Assembly (NCBI GenBank): GCA_003427395.1
Contig: BFEA01000059.1
Location: forward strand, 441,059-469,858
Origin: Chara braunii
Lineage: Eukaryota; Streptophyta; Charophyceae; Charales; Characeae
DNA: 28,800 bases
Reading direction: 5' to 3'
The notes beneath the pieces are model-generated. The model was given only the letters and a program-made list of their open reading frames with translations. It searched no databases and was not told the origin of the DNA. Numbering within the stretch: position 1 is the stretch's first letter; each line of letters starts with the position of its first letter. Both the position numbers and the translations under genes were made by a program. Positions 1 to 10,150 of the stretch are shown one piece after another.

Positions 1-93
1 TTTATTTTTGCATGTTATCACTGTGCCCGTTTTTTGCTTTTATTCTTTGTTCCGCAAAGTGCGCTCTTTTAGTTTGTAGTGATGTGACAATAT

Positions 94-96
<3 letters not shown>

Positions 97-154
<58 letters not shown>
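97..154. repeat. (TG)29 microsatellite
   Basis: This is an uninterrupted TG dinucleotide run of 58 bases. Reading frames across it encode only alternating Cys-Val or His-Thr and are artefacts of the repeat. Confidence 0.97.
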
Positions 155-156
<2 letters not shown>

Positions 157-1039
157 GTTTAAGGTGTGTTTCTGTGTGCGATGCTCGCTGAAGGACATGT
201 GCTGCAACGTGATTATGTGCACTCGCAACCATCAGAGGCCAGGGGTACCACACAAATTGCATCTTTGCCACATTTTGGGACCTGCCGCAAAGTTGTGTGT
301 AAACCAGGGGCATGTGACAAATAAACGAAATTGGTTGGGTGAGTGACAAATAATGTCAATTCTTAGGGGTGCCAGACAGTTTTTCCCTTGCTCCTTTTCT
401 CCAGTTGAAATTTATTCACCTGCACTGCTGTGCCCTTGACGGTTCCATCCATATGGGCAGAGAATAACTGCAAGCAGTGCAAAGTAAAGTCGTGATTCCA
501 AGTTTGGGAGGCAAGCCTACTGCCTTCATCCAAATATAATGTATTGCAAGGAGAATGAGCAATAGCAAAATGTCAGAATTCCAGATTGCAAAATCACATT
601 GAATGCCAGATGGCCGTAAACTGTCCAGAAAGCGGAAATGCACTGAAATCACACTGAAGGAGAACCAAAGCAGCGAACTCAATTGTCGATGAGAACCCTC
701 TCTCGCCACCGCCAACAATGTACTTGAAGCTCTTCCTCCCTCCTGACGCTCAGTGCCCAGACTACAATCCTACAGCTACGAAGCTAGCCTGCGAAATGAC
801 AAAGCAACCAGTTGACGTCAGCAGTAGCAACCGAAGTACATGCAGATGGCGACTATGCAGACCTCCACCAAGACCAGGTACGTGCTCTCACATCACTCCC
901 CGCTCGCCCTCAGCATGCCCACCCTCGTCTTCTACATCCCCGTCCTAACACCAACCAAGGACAACCGCCGATCGCCGCTGACCGACCTAGCTCAGCCCGG
1001 CTACGGATGCTGAGCTATGGCGCTGCCTGCTTGCTCTAC
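155..1039. other. Stretch without recognisable gene
   Basis: Short open frames exist on both strands (for example plus 718-948 and minus 416-718). None shows a domain, a repeated motif or a composition typical of a conserved protein. I see no RNA gene or mobile-element end here. Confidence 0.5.
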
Positions 1040-1501
1040 CTATGCACAGCTAGCATGCAGCACGCACGAGCCAAAGCAAAAGCAAAAGCAAAAGCAACGC
1101 TGCAGCATGCACATGCATGCGCCCGAATGACCTCCCTTGGCCTGGCGCTTTCCTATATGGAAAGCAGCCAGGCTCGATGGTGCCTGGACCAGGCGCGTGT
1201 GTGCCCAGAAGCTCCACTTTGGGCCATAGTGTCTGCGCCGAGGCCCATTCAGACAGTTGCCTGGGACCAAATGGGTAAGGCCTGCCCAACCGCCGAAGCG
1301 CGACCGTGAGGTGATCCCTGCGTCCACTATGTTCGTAGAAGAGCCTAGAAGGCTTGCGAATGTTTCTGCTTTTTCACGAGCAGGGTGGATGTAACCAACT
1401 GGCACACATGGCAACTGTCTGGCGTCCACCAGTACTTTGCAAAATTGATGGATTCTGGCCTCATTGAGATTCAGGGGCCTGCCTTCACATAGGGTGAGCA
1501 C
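1040..1501 (-). CDS. Unrecognised open frame, possible exon or element fragment
   Basis: This is a 153-codon minus-strand frame. Its first 60 or so residues have a balanced, protein-like composition, with an Asn-Glu-Ala-Arg-Ile-His segment and a Tyr-Ile-His-Pro segment. The last third degenerates into the AAAAGC repeat (Cys-Phe alternation), so the real coding part, if any, is the upstream half (about 1300-1501). I do not recognise the family. It could be an exon, a fragment of a DNA transposon or LINE, or chance. The neighbouring plus-strand frame at 812-1309 looks less protein-like. Confidence 0.2.
   Translation of the reverse strand: MLTLCEGRPLNLNEARIHQFCKVLVDARQLPCVPVGYIHPAREKAETFASLLGSSTNIVDAGITSRSRFGGWAGLTHLVPGNCLNGPRRRHYGPKWSFWAHTRLVQAPSSLAAFHIGKRQAKGGHSGACMCMLQRCFCFCFCFGSCVLHASCA
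1073..1097. repeat. AAAAGC short tandem repeat
   Basis: About four copies of the hexamer AAAAGC stand in tandem. On the minus strand they give the alternating Cys-Phe run at the end of the reading frame described at 1040-1501. Confidence 0.85.
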
Positions 1502-1567
1502 ATGCTCGCCGTAGGGGCCACATGTAGGTATGCTGAGTGCTTAAAATCCTCGCAGTATCGTTGAAAA

Positions 1568-1614
1568 AGGAGGGGGGGACGGGAGGGGGGGAGGGGAGGG
1601 GGGGGNGGAAGGAT
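1568..1614 (+). other. G-rich tract with one ambiguous base
   Basis: Five or more runs of 3 to 9 G separated by single A or AC fit a G-quadruplex-forming pattern on the plus strand. An N at 1606 inside the longest run suggests a sequencing or assembly difficulty there. Confidence 0.7.
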
Positions 1615-2184
1615 CATCATTATTTCTGTATGAAGGGAAGTTTGTGAACCAGATGAAGTGTCTAAGGTCACGTGTTCTATTCGAGGGAGGTGGCAGAAGG
1701 CAATGGTGGTTCATACGAATACATAAAGCATGGTAGTTATAGATGCATCTAAGGCAATAAACAGGTCAGATGCAGCCACGATTGCAGTGCCTTACTTTGG
1801 GGGACAGATGGTACTACCCCAGGACACATTCTGGTGAAATGCTGAAGTATTGGCGGCTATTGGCGGCTGGTTCAATGGCCAGATGGTCTTGGTAGGTCCT
1901 GACATCCCTTGCTGGGGGTTAGATAGAGGCCTTGCCCTGGGGTTTGGATAGATGCTTGCACTGGTAGTTCCTTCTCTGCGGGCTTAGTCATGTAGTTAGG
2001 TGTGTGAGGTACATTTGAGAGAAGAATATAGCTTAGTTAAATAAATAAAAAAAGGACATGCAATTTTCTGTTCCTAGAAACTTTGTGATTCACGTGCATC
2101 AATGGCGTTCCTGTGTCGTTTTGTGCCACACATGATTGAGTTCTCATCGGGCTATTCAACGAACGCTGCTAGTGGGACGATGCC
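1615..2184. other. Stretch without recognisable gene
   Basis: There is no long open frame and no RNA gene. The only local structure is a 10-bp tandem duplication (TATTGGCGGC twice, about 1850-1869). Confidence 0.5.
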
Positions 2185-2272
2185 CTGTCATTTCATGTAT
2201 GTCGACGGGTAGGTCCTGCCTGTGAGAGACGGGGAGCAATCAATAGGCCTCTGTCATTTCATGTATGTCAAC
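2185..2272. repeat. 22-bp direct repeats, 44 bp apart
   Basis: The same 22-base word occurs at 2185-2206 and 2251-2272 with one mismatch (CGAC versus CAAC near the end). It sits at the left edge of the minus-strand LINE RT fragment. It could be a local duplication or old target-site duplications around a 44-bp remnant. Confidence 0.7.
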
Positions 2273-3232
2273 AGCAATGCTCTTTCCAGAAAGTATACCA
2301 CTGCACTTGGGGCCACACTCTGGGTGGTGCACAAGTGAAAACAACCCCTGGCAGCAGGTCCAGCAAAAGGGGCGTTACCAATCCTGGCCAACGAATTTCT
2401 CATGCCGGAGCTTGGCGCGCAGGCAGAATCAGGGTCGGGGAAAAAGTAGCTTGAGGTACTGGTGATTTAAGCCACCAGCCTTCTATCTTCGATCCCCAGT
2501 TCACTTTCATATCTGTGTCTACGGAGAACAGGGCCCGCATACTGGATTCAGTTGCTTCAATGAGGACCGTCAGATTATCTGCGAACAGGGAAGTGACTGC
2601 GATCTTGTGCTGTGGGAGCTCGGGGATATTTATGCGTTCGATGGCCGGATTTGATCTTACGAGTTGCAGCGAGCGCTTCCATGACTATGAGGAAGGTGAG
2701 AGGGGCAATCAGGTCACCTTGTCTGACCAACCTCTGAAGAGGTAAGGGGGAGGACATGTGACCGTTATCATTATATTTATGGCATCGGACCGGTTCAGCG
2801 TGTTGGTCCAGTGTCGGAAGTGGTCCAAAACTCATTCTTGTTAGGCACAGGTCCAAGGAATTCCGGTCTGCATGGTCGTACGCTATTTCGAAATCTATGA
2901 GTAGGACTGCCGCCTCCACTCTTCATTGTGGTGCATATTTGATTGTTTCGTTGACCAGCAGGATGTTGTCTTGAATGTTCCTTTGAGGCATGAATCATGT
3001 CTGGTCTATGTGGATGAGGTTATGCATGTATGGTAGCAGTCAATTGCACAAGGCCTTGGCCACCACCTTATATGGGAGGGGGAGGAGGGTGATGGGGCGA
3101 TTTTTTATTGTTATTATTATTATTTTTAACAGGTCCTTATGGTCTTGGCTCCATATCCATTCTGGGGAGCGCCAGTCCGGTTGCTATTCCCCCGGCAAGT
3201 CAAAAAATCAGAATTACATCATTGTACACACG
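2265..3232 (-). pseudogene. LINE (non-LTR) reverse-transcriptase fragment
   Basis: The minus strand, in shifting frames, encodes the core of a LINE reverse transcriptase. Reading from about 3105 leftward there is RPITLL followed by a YKVVAKAL-like segment, then FMPQRNIQDNILL. The first catalytic block LLIDFEIAYDHADRNSL (about 2870-2919) comes next, then RLVRQGDLIAPLTFL and finally SLFADNLTVL at about 2570-2600. The last matches the catalytic FADD box with the second Asp changed to Asn. Several stops and frameshifts interrupt it, and endonuclease and C-terminal parts are absent, so it is a dead fragment. The RT box order is known for LINEs; the assignment rests on these motifs. Confidence 0.85.
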
Positions 3233-3248
3233 CACGCCCCCTTCCGTC
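3233..3248. repeat. Left target-site duplication (16 bp)
   Basis: CACGCCCCCTTCCGTC lies immediately left of the poly(T) at 3249. The same 16 bases, with one difference, recur at 3588-3603 and bracket a short retroelement. Confidence 0.75.
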
Positions 3249-3587
3249 TTTTTTTTTTTTTTTTTTTTTTTTTTTTGGTGCAAGGCCTCTATCCCAGTGG
3301 TGGTACGAGAACCACCAGGATTGAGGCTTTGTCGACAGACCGCTCCATCTATTGGTGGGGAGCAACACCTGCTGGAAACCGGGTCCAGCGTCCGTCTTAA
3401 GAAAACCATGAGATGAGTTGCGGAAGAACACAGGTGCTGGAAACCCTGTCTGTAATCCTAGACCTGTTGGTTGGTCTTCCTGACCTGTAGGTTGGTTGGA
3501 CAAACCAAGGGCCGCCTCTTCAGTCTGCACCAGATCGCCGGATCACTCATATTACCCTAGCAGCTACTTCCTGTTTCTGCCCTGTAT
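3249..3587 (-). mobile_element. Short poly(A)-tailed retroelement (5'-truncated LINE or SINE)
   Basis: A T28 run at 3249-3276 is a poly(A) tail when read on the minus strand. About 310 bp of non-coding DNA precede it. The insert is flanked by 16-bp near-identical direct repeats, the mark of target-primed reverse transcription. Its 3' part (about 3320-3380) matches the 3' end of the plus-strand LINE at 26480-26535. The shared blocks, read on the minus strand, include GGACCCGGTTTC, AGCAGGTG and GCTCCCCACCAATAGATGG. The insert is therefore either a 5'-truncated LINE copy or a SINE that borrowed the LINE tail. It encodes nothing. Confidence 0.8.
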
Positions 3588-3603
3588 CACACCCCCTTCC
3601 GTC
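3588..3603. repeat. Right target-site duplication (16 bp)
   Basis: CACACCCCCTTCCGTC differs at one base from 3233-3248 and closes the short minus-strand retroelement. Confidence 0.75.
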
Positions 3604-5199
3604 TGGCCGAAGTGTCCCTGATCAGCATTGATTACTCCACTGCAATGGAGGATTGACTGCCAACTTGCCTTTCCCCGAGTCCCCTCTCAGATCCCTCTGT
3701 TGGATTCTGTCGGTAAAACGAAAATGCAAGAAAACAGAGATTAGAGCTGACATAACCCTGGAAGATCTCATGTGGCTCTGAAGTCTTGCTGTTCGTTCCG
3801 GTGTGAATTCCGTGTCTCCTGGGCAGCAGCCGAATTATGCCAGTCTTGCCATCTGATTTGTAATCCATGGATCTCAACTATCTTTCCGTGGGCCAACCAA
3901 ATTTTCTTGAACTTTGATACCAGCTCATGCTGCTTCTCCAGGGCCTGCTGGACCTGGAGTTTGACTTTCTTCCATTGGCATCGGATCTCAATCTCCATCA
4001 GAAGTCGCGTTGTTGCCCATATCTGTTCACTCCGGTTGCCGGACTTGTCGATGGTTTTGCTGCACCTCTCCTTCCAAATGACCCAAAGTGCTACCTTCCT
4101 GATTATCCCGAACCAGGTGCGTTCCGATTTGTCAAATTGAGCAGGGATGTTAGTCGATAGGAGTAATTGGATCGGGTGTTCGAGAAGAGAGGAGGGGAAG
4201 AGGTGGTCCTACAGTACTGAGGCTCTTGCCCATAATTCAGTAGCGAATTTGCAGGTTATCAGACAGTGTATTAGATCCTCCTTTTCTTTGTCTGAGCAGA
4301 CCAAACATTGTTCTAAGCAGGGTCGCTACTCTTTCTACGGGCAGGTAACCAAGAGTTCACTAGGAGGGCGTTGTATGTGATAAGCCATTGAAGGCTTCTG
4401 ATTTTAACTGGGTGAATTGATTTATATTTCCGCCAGGGTAACTTGGAGATTAGTTTCATTCCTTGACCTAGCAATTTGGTCCATCTTTCTTTAATTACAG
4501 TCTCCGGGTCCTTTTTGTTTTCAGTAGCAACCTGTACTGCATTGTGACTATGTACAGAGTTATGTGCCTGGGGGTCTTGCAGATCTTGTTATTGTCTGAG
4601 GTCCAAGCCCATTCAACTGGGTCAAATTCTAGATCTTGAATTGCTGTGTCTACTTGGAATATAGTCTTCGGCCAGATGCCCAGTTCCCTTATTTTTCGAA
4701 GCGTATATGAGTTCAGGACCACCTCTTGTGGATCACTATTGCGGATGGACAGGGTTTTGGGGTTGGTCCAGTCTATTGGGAAGGAGGTGAAGACTCCTGT
4801 GAAGTCTGATGTTGGGGGTCTGCGGTAGAATGGGTAGGCTCTTTGTGGTACCATTTCTTGGGTCAGTACTCCCCACTCCCCTGGTTTCCAAGAGAACTCT
4901 TTTAATAGGTCCTTCCAGCCGACCGGAATGCTGTTGATTACTGTTGTCAGGTTCTCATCACGGCAGTGGCAGCCCTTTAGGCGTAGTCTCAGTTGTTCCA
5001 CACCGATCCAATCTTTTCCCTCCTCATCCCAGGTATGCCTCACCTGCCAGACCCCATGTGTGATCCAAGAGAGCCATCGATTCTCGTTTGCAAGTGACAG
5101 TGTGTGACCCCCGGCGTCCCTCACACATGGGTTCCTGAACACGGGCCGACGCAGGACTTCCTCTTTGGACTTAGGTTTTTTAACTTTTTTTGGCATCAT
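3604..5199 (-). pseudogene. LINE ORF2 C-terminal region (post-RT and zf-RVT part)
   Basis: The minus strand from 5199 to 4495 is open for 234 codons, and related coding continues in other frames to about 3768. It parallels the plus-strand LINE at 6366-7640. Both carry an FDPxEWxW box (FDPVEWAW here, FDPSEWEW there). Both then have an RSLQW box that opens the zf-RVT region, and a Trp-rich end (KKIW...IRWQDW). The RT domain is missing upstream of 5199, where the frame simply begins after a stop. Frameshifts near 4500 and in-frame stops in the zf-RVT part make it non-functional. The Met at 5199 is not evidence of a real start. Confidence 0.8.
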
Positions 5200-6365
5200 T
5201 TCTCACCAAGTGCGGATAAGAGTTGTCCAGTAGGGGTCAAGTTGAAACAGTTCCGGTAATACGGATGATGATGACAATTGGGTTAACCGCCGCCTGGGCT
5301 CAGCGACAATTTTGACCTTTTGTTTCCAGGGCACAGCGACAAATTGGGCTTTGCTGGAGACACAGCACTAATTCCCACCCTTCTTTGGGGTACAACAACG
5401 TTTTCCCTTTTTTTTTTTTTTTTTCCTGGCAATGAGGCAGTTGGAGGCTCAATCTTATCCACGAAAAACAAGTGCAAAGCATTTGGTCATCTTATCAAAC
5501 GGACTCTGTGGGTTCAGGGAAGTTTCATTGCACCGGAAAGAAAACGACTTGTCGTTGAAATGTTATGACGAAAGGAGTAAACGACTCCACTTGATCCGCG
5601 TTGTTTGTTTGTTTTTTTGTTTTTTTTTTGGTGTGACTACTGATTTGTTCTTCCCCAGCAAGTCACTTCAGGTCCCCACTATGTGGCACTCTTCAATGGC
5701 CTTGGCCAACTTCTTGGGCAAGGTTGCATTTGCCCAAGTCGTTGTACTATCTGACCTCCTCATTCCTTGTAGTGTACAGTCAGAACGGAGAGTCCAAGCG
5801 CATGGGACCTTGCCCCTGGCATCAAGGTGGGGGTTGGCTGGTATGTACTGTGAGAAACACGACCGTTTCTATGCTCTCTTGATAGCACGAGGGATTAGGT
5901 CCCATTTACCATGATTTACGTGTTTCTTACCACTGATTTGTAATCAATGGCCCAGGGGGGGAGAATACAGGCAAATTGTAACCAAAAAAAAAAGAAAGAG
6001 TCCAAAAAAAAAAAGGGGGGGGTAAATCCACTTCAGGGATTCCTCGAATACGACACATCCTCACCCAACCCTAAAGCTGGATTGGATATATTCACGATTT
6101 TCCTCGCTTTGGAGTAAAATTTGCAAAACCGGGACTGAAACCCATTTAAAACTGAAAACCTTGACTGTGCCCAAGTTCCCCCCCGCACCCCCCAAAAAAA
6201 GACCGCATCCCGTTGTTGTCCCCTCAGGCAAGGTGGTTGTAGGCAGAGGATAGCGTGGTGCTCCGGTGAAATTATCAGGTAATCTCCTGCATTCTCTTCC
6301 CATTCATGATTCATCCTCGCAGTGTGTTGTGTTTGATGTTTTTTCATTTCAACATGTTTCAGAGG
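5200..6365. other. Stretch without recognisable gene; A/T and G tracts
   Basis: A T17 run lies at 5408-5424, further T tracts near 5608-5630, and A10-A11 tracts near 5983-6014 ending in a G run. These may be poly(A) tails of unrecognised short retroelements. The 160-codon plus frame at 5432-5914 crosses a T tract and resembles nothing I know. Confidence 0.5.
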
Positions 6366-7640
6366 TGGCATTTGGCTGCCCCGAGAAATGTCAAAATGCC
6401 TCCACGTGGCAGCATCACGTCTTCTCTACGTTTACTTCTCCCGCCCCGCCCCTATGGCATAATGACTGTTTCCTAACAACAAACTCGCCCTGGCTCATCT
6501 GGGCCAAAAAGGGCATCTATACGGTTGGGGACCTGTGGGACCCGGTGAGAGGGGAATGGGCAACCCCCCGACTGCTGCAAGAGAGGCTCAAATATGTAAA
6601 GATCGTAGAAGAAAAGGCTGGCCTGTTAAGAGAGGCTCTCCCCCTTGCTTGGCAGCACACACTCAAGGAAGGGCCCACTGTCTTGCAAGATGACTGGGTA
6701 GTTAAATTTCCTGATCTGCCCCTCCCCTTGACCATCTACAGGGTGAAGGCCAGGGAAAACAACGAAGGGCCTTGTGAATTGGAAGCATACGAACTCCACT
6801 CGCACAGCCAGACTTTCAAAGATAACAAGGAAGGAGAATCTGAACACAACATATGAGTGGGGAGGACTCATGCAGGTCAGAGTGGTGGGGGACCCCAAAA
6901 ATGGCTTCTATGTATACGAAAGTCCCACGCAAGTGGTCGAGCTCCCATTTGACCCATCTGAATGGGAATGGCCCGGACCTCATCCCATGCATGCATGGGA
7001 TTATACAGTCAAAAGGGGCTACAAGGCGTCTCACCTGGACCAGCAGATCAACCACACAATAGCAGGCAGATGGGCATGGGAGTCGCTACTGGAGCCCAAA
7101 CTTTCAGAATCCTCTACCTGGTCCAGATATGAGAAAATCATGCCCACGAATCATAGGTCTCTGCAATGGCAGATCCTACATCGCTGCCTCCCCACCCCCG
7201 ACTGGCTTGTGTCGCGTACTGACCTTGAACAGCAAGGGAAGCTGTCACCCATCTGTGCTTATTGTGGCGGATCCCGACAGCCAGCCTGAGCAACTCTTGA
7301 ACACCGCCTGTTGGCGTACCCTATGGTTACCCAGCTATGGCAATGGTGGGACTTGGCCTTCCATTCCCTCACTGACCACCATATACCCTGGGATCTTGGG
7401 CTCATACTATTGGGAGAACAGAGATGGCTGCTGACTCACTGGTCCCCCTTTGCGACCAACCTTTTTTCCTACACAAGGCTGCACCTCCTCATGCTCGCAT
7501 GGAGAGCCCGATGCTCCTTTGAAAGGAAGGACCGCGAATTTGGATTGCAGCAGGCACAACAAGCCATCGTGGAAGACATCAGGGCTAAGACCCAGCAAGC
7601 CTGGAAATCCATGAAACGACAACACTTCGAAGAGAAAGAT
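6366..7640 (+). pseudogene. LINE ORF2 C-terminal region with zf-RVT, cut by LTR element
   Basis: In plus frame 2 the region starts with PLWHN, then WLIWAKKGIYTVGDLWDP, the usual post-RT linker of plant L1-like ORF2. Near 6774 the coding shifts to frame 3 and runs through FDPSEWEW to RSLQWQILHRCLP and the zinc-binding CAYCG (zf-RVT). A TGA at 7287-7289 falls between the CxxC pair and the following EHRLL. The position where the family usually has the last Cys is Tyr. The frame stays open to 7640, where the LTR begins in mid-codon. A Trp-rich segment beginning at about 25550 looks like its continuation. Frameshift and stop make it a pseudogene even without the insertion. Confidence 0.85.
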
Positions 7641-8403
7641 TGTGACGAACCACTTTCTGTAACGCGCGATTTTCTGTGCGGTTGCAATGAGGGGTCCTAA
7701 GCTGGGAAGATTGGGCTAATTACGGGAAATCGGGATCGGTGGAAAATTGCATCAGTACCCTTGCTTCTTCGGGGCTGGGTGTGTCCTGGGACGGTCGGTT
7801 GAGTGATTGGTCGGATGGATGTCTGGCGCGCCACCACGCGCGCGATTTATAAATCTTAACGCCGCTCCTTTCGTTTCGGTTTCGACCTTTTGGGCGCGGA
7901 CATCGCGCGGGAAATTGCTTCGTTCTTTCCAATTTTTCCTTCGAGTCTTTTTTCAAATTTTGTCTAGCCCCCCCCCCCGATGGCTCTCGGAATTTTGGAC
8001 TTTCCTTCTGAATGTATGCTTTTTGCTTTTTTCGCATTAGATAGGAATTTAGGAATTCAGTAATTAGGACTTTTTCTGCCGCGGGGCACCTTTTTGTCTA
8101 CGCGCTTCTTCATGCGGCTGCAACGGTACTCTGATTAGTGGGCGCCCCGAATCGCGTGTGTAAATGTAATTTTGGGCGGGCGCCATTGTAACTGTATCCT
8201 TCTTCTTGCACTTCGTCTCTCCCGCCCTCCCTCTCTTTCTTTTGCTGAAATTTTTGTAGGCCGCGGTTTGCATGCTCGGATCGATGCGTGGAGAAGGGTT
8301 ACGTCCCCCACGCCGCGGCCGATCATGCAGAACGCNGGCGCTCCCTCTCTAATCTTCACTCTAAGTCTTGGTAATTCCGTGTTCTTCGCGCATGCATGCA
8401 CGC

Positions 8404-8409
8404 TATAAA
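8404..8409 (+). promoter_or_regulatory. TATA-like box of the 5' LTR
   Basis: TATAAA lies in the context GCATGCACGCTATAAATTTC and is identical in the other LTR at 23955-23960. It is the best candidate core promoter in the LTR. If used, transcription would start near 8435, leaving more than 900 nt of leader before the LTR-embedded ORF. Confidence 0.45.
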
Positions 8410-8883
8410 TTTCGTCTGCGCGANTAGTCAGCTCTCTTAACCCGTTGTTAGAAGCTCGGGGTTGCGCGATCAGGAAGGGTTGGCACACGAGCGAAGTAAG
8501 AGGTGAGTAGAGTAGGAGTTGGGCGACCCGACGGGCTGGTGCCGAACGCGCGGGATTGACGTGGGCCACGACGGACTGTGGGCACGGGCGAATCCAGCGG
8601 GTGCGGGAAGACTAAGCGGGGTGACAACTTCGTGGGTTGGTGCGTGACGACGGACTGTCCGCATCGGAAAGAGAGAGAGAAGGAGAGAGTTGAGGTCGAT
8701 GGACGTGGATTTGCTGTTTCTTTGACTTTTCTCTCTCTTCATCTGTGTACATACATTTTGATTGCGGCTCCGGGCGGTTTGCCCGTTCTTATTTTCGTTT
8801 TGGCTCTATGAAATTTGGACTTGGGTCTTTTGCTCACACTTGTCTTTGCTATGCCCGTCCCGATTGCATTATGTGTATGATAA

Positions 8884-8993
8884 TCGAATGAATGGATGTG
8901 TGGACGCTATGCCTGCTTATCTATATTTTTGTTAAGAATCCCTATCCTTACCTTTTGTTTGTGTCGAATGAATGGATGTGTGGACGCTATGCC
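8884..8993 (+). repeat. 30-bp duplication inside the 5' LTR only
   Basis: The same 30 bases occur at 8884-8913 and 8964-8993. The 3' LTR has only the first copy; at the second place it reads TCGAACCTTTGCCCACACC. The second copy is therefore an insertion or replacement of about 22 bases templated from 80 bp upstream after, or during, the last round of retrotransposition. Confidence 0.85.
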
Positions 8994-9357
8994 CACACCT
9001 GATGCAGCTGTAGATGGGATAAGAGTCTGGCCTCGATTATAGCGATTTTGTTCTCGTTTTTGCTTATCTCCCGATGAGGGTTGTGATATGGTTGCATCTG
9101 GCATAATCAAAACTCCCGGAGCAATTAGACGATCCGAAGTCTGGCCCCGCGATCGCCGTGCGAGAACACGTGTAAACGTGATCTGAGTCGCGTCCTTACA
9201 CACATTCCCGTGCGTCGATTCGCTCACCCAAAAAGACTCGCGGCGGAACCGTCATCCCGTACGAGCACGCTGAGGCGCCACTAAGGTTGCCTGCCCTGCA
9301 CGTGCTCGTGCGCGGTGATGATATCCCGACCCGAGCTATCCCATCGACGATGATACC

Positions 9358-9849
9358 ATGACGCGATCTTGGAGCTCAGACTCATTCTACGACCCGGACT
9401 ATTTCACCCCGTGGATAAACGAGCTCATAAGGACGCGATACCCCTGTCACATGGAGAATCGACTATGTCCGCGAGAATTCCACTGCGCCACCTCTAGCGA
9501 CCCTCGGTGCTCTGATTTCCCTTCCCCCGACCACACCTACTACTTCACCCACCCGGGATTCGTTGTCATCACCACCAGTTTCCCTCCTTTCCGCCTTCTT
9601 CTCCCGTATCATCAGTTCAGTGTCGTTCCGTGGCCGGCCATAGCCCCCTATTGGCCCAGTACGTTTTGCGTGAATTGTCGACGTAGCGGAGAACAGAGAA
9701 CTCCAGAGTTCCGAAGGCCCAACCCAGGTACGCGGCGGCCTGCACCACGTGGCGGTCCCCGACGGCCTAACTTTTCAGGACCGCCTCCACCGCGGAGGGA
9801 TTTCCCCGTAACTCGTTACCCACAGTGTCCCGGCCCCTTCGGGTTGTGA
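9358..9849 (+). CDS. LTR-embedded open reading frame, unknown function
   Basis: This is a 163-codon frame lying wholly inside the 5' LTR, upstream of the primer site and gag. The N-terminal half contains several Cys and His (CPREFHC, then a downstream FCVNC pair). The C-terminal 45 residues are rich in Arg, Pro and Gly, as in nucleic-acid-binding tails. The 3' LTR copy starts at 24889 with the same ATG and has no indel through the frame, but GGA has become TGA at 25087. By eye, synonymous and amino-acid-changing differences are about equally frequent, so there is no sign of selection since insertion. I recognise no family. It could be a true leader ORF or chance in a GC-rich LTR. Confidence 0.4.
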   Translation: MTRSWSSDSFYDPDYFTPWINELIRTRYPCHMENRLCPREFHCATSSDPRCSDFPSPDHTYYFTHPGFVVITTSFPPFRLLLPYHQFSVVPWPAIAPYWPSTFCVNCRRSGEQRTPEFRRPNPGTRRPAPRGGPRRPNFSGPPPPRRDFPVTRYPQCPGPFGL

Positions 9850-9996
9850 GACCCTTGCGTGCGCGCCCCTCATTCGCCTAATTGCATTCATACCCCTAAG
9901 ACTCCCCCACTTTCCCAGAAATCCTTGGCACACCTCCTTTTCGCACTTCCAGGCCCACATCCCACTCCAATCAGGAAGTCATGCTGGGCGTGAGGT

Positions 9997-10009
9997 TGGT
10001 ATCGGAGCC
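9997..10009 (+). promoter_or_regulatory. Primer binding site, tRNA-Met type
   Basis: TGGTATCGGAGCC differs at one base from TGGTATCAGAGCC, the complement of the 3' end of plant initiator tRNA-Met. This is the usual minus-strand DNA primer site of plant LTR elements. It directly follows the LTR, as expected. Confidence 0.88.
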
Positions 10010-10150
10010 CGACACGTGGCTAGGCTCTTGGGGTTGATAGCACATTAGTTAGGCGACCTGGCTAACCGTGGGCGACCTCGCCCTCGGAACGCGCATAGAC
10101 GCGACCCTATCGTCACCAGAAGCCGATCGGCTAACCGGCGAGCAGCCAAT

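Larger units (their letters stand above)
7641..9995 (+). repeat. 5' LTR (about 2.35 kb)
   Basis: It matches 18366-18553 (first 188 bp) and 23380-25530 (the rest). It begins TGTGACG. The end is damaged: the final CGTCACA seen at 25532-25538 is missing, and the LTR runs straight into TTGGTATC of the primer site. It contains a TATA-like box, an embedded reading frame (9358-9849), Ns at 8336 and 8424 where the other copy has normal bases, and a 30-bp internal duplication absent from the 3' LTR. Minus-strand frames of 90-144 codons are shared by both copies only because the LTRs are alike. Confidence 0.92.

Noticed and set aside
98-346. Open frames through the TG repeat on both strands
   Set aside because: They consist largely of dipeptide repeats from the microsatellite and have no conserved part.
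8135-8742. Minus-strand frames of 144 and 90 codons shared by both LTRs (also 23686-24293)
   Set aside because: They are shared only because the LTRs are about 95 percent alike. One contains Ns, and composition suggests chance open frames in GC-rich DNA.
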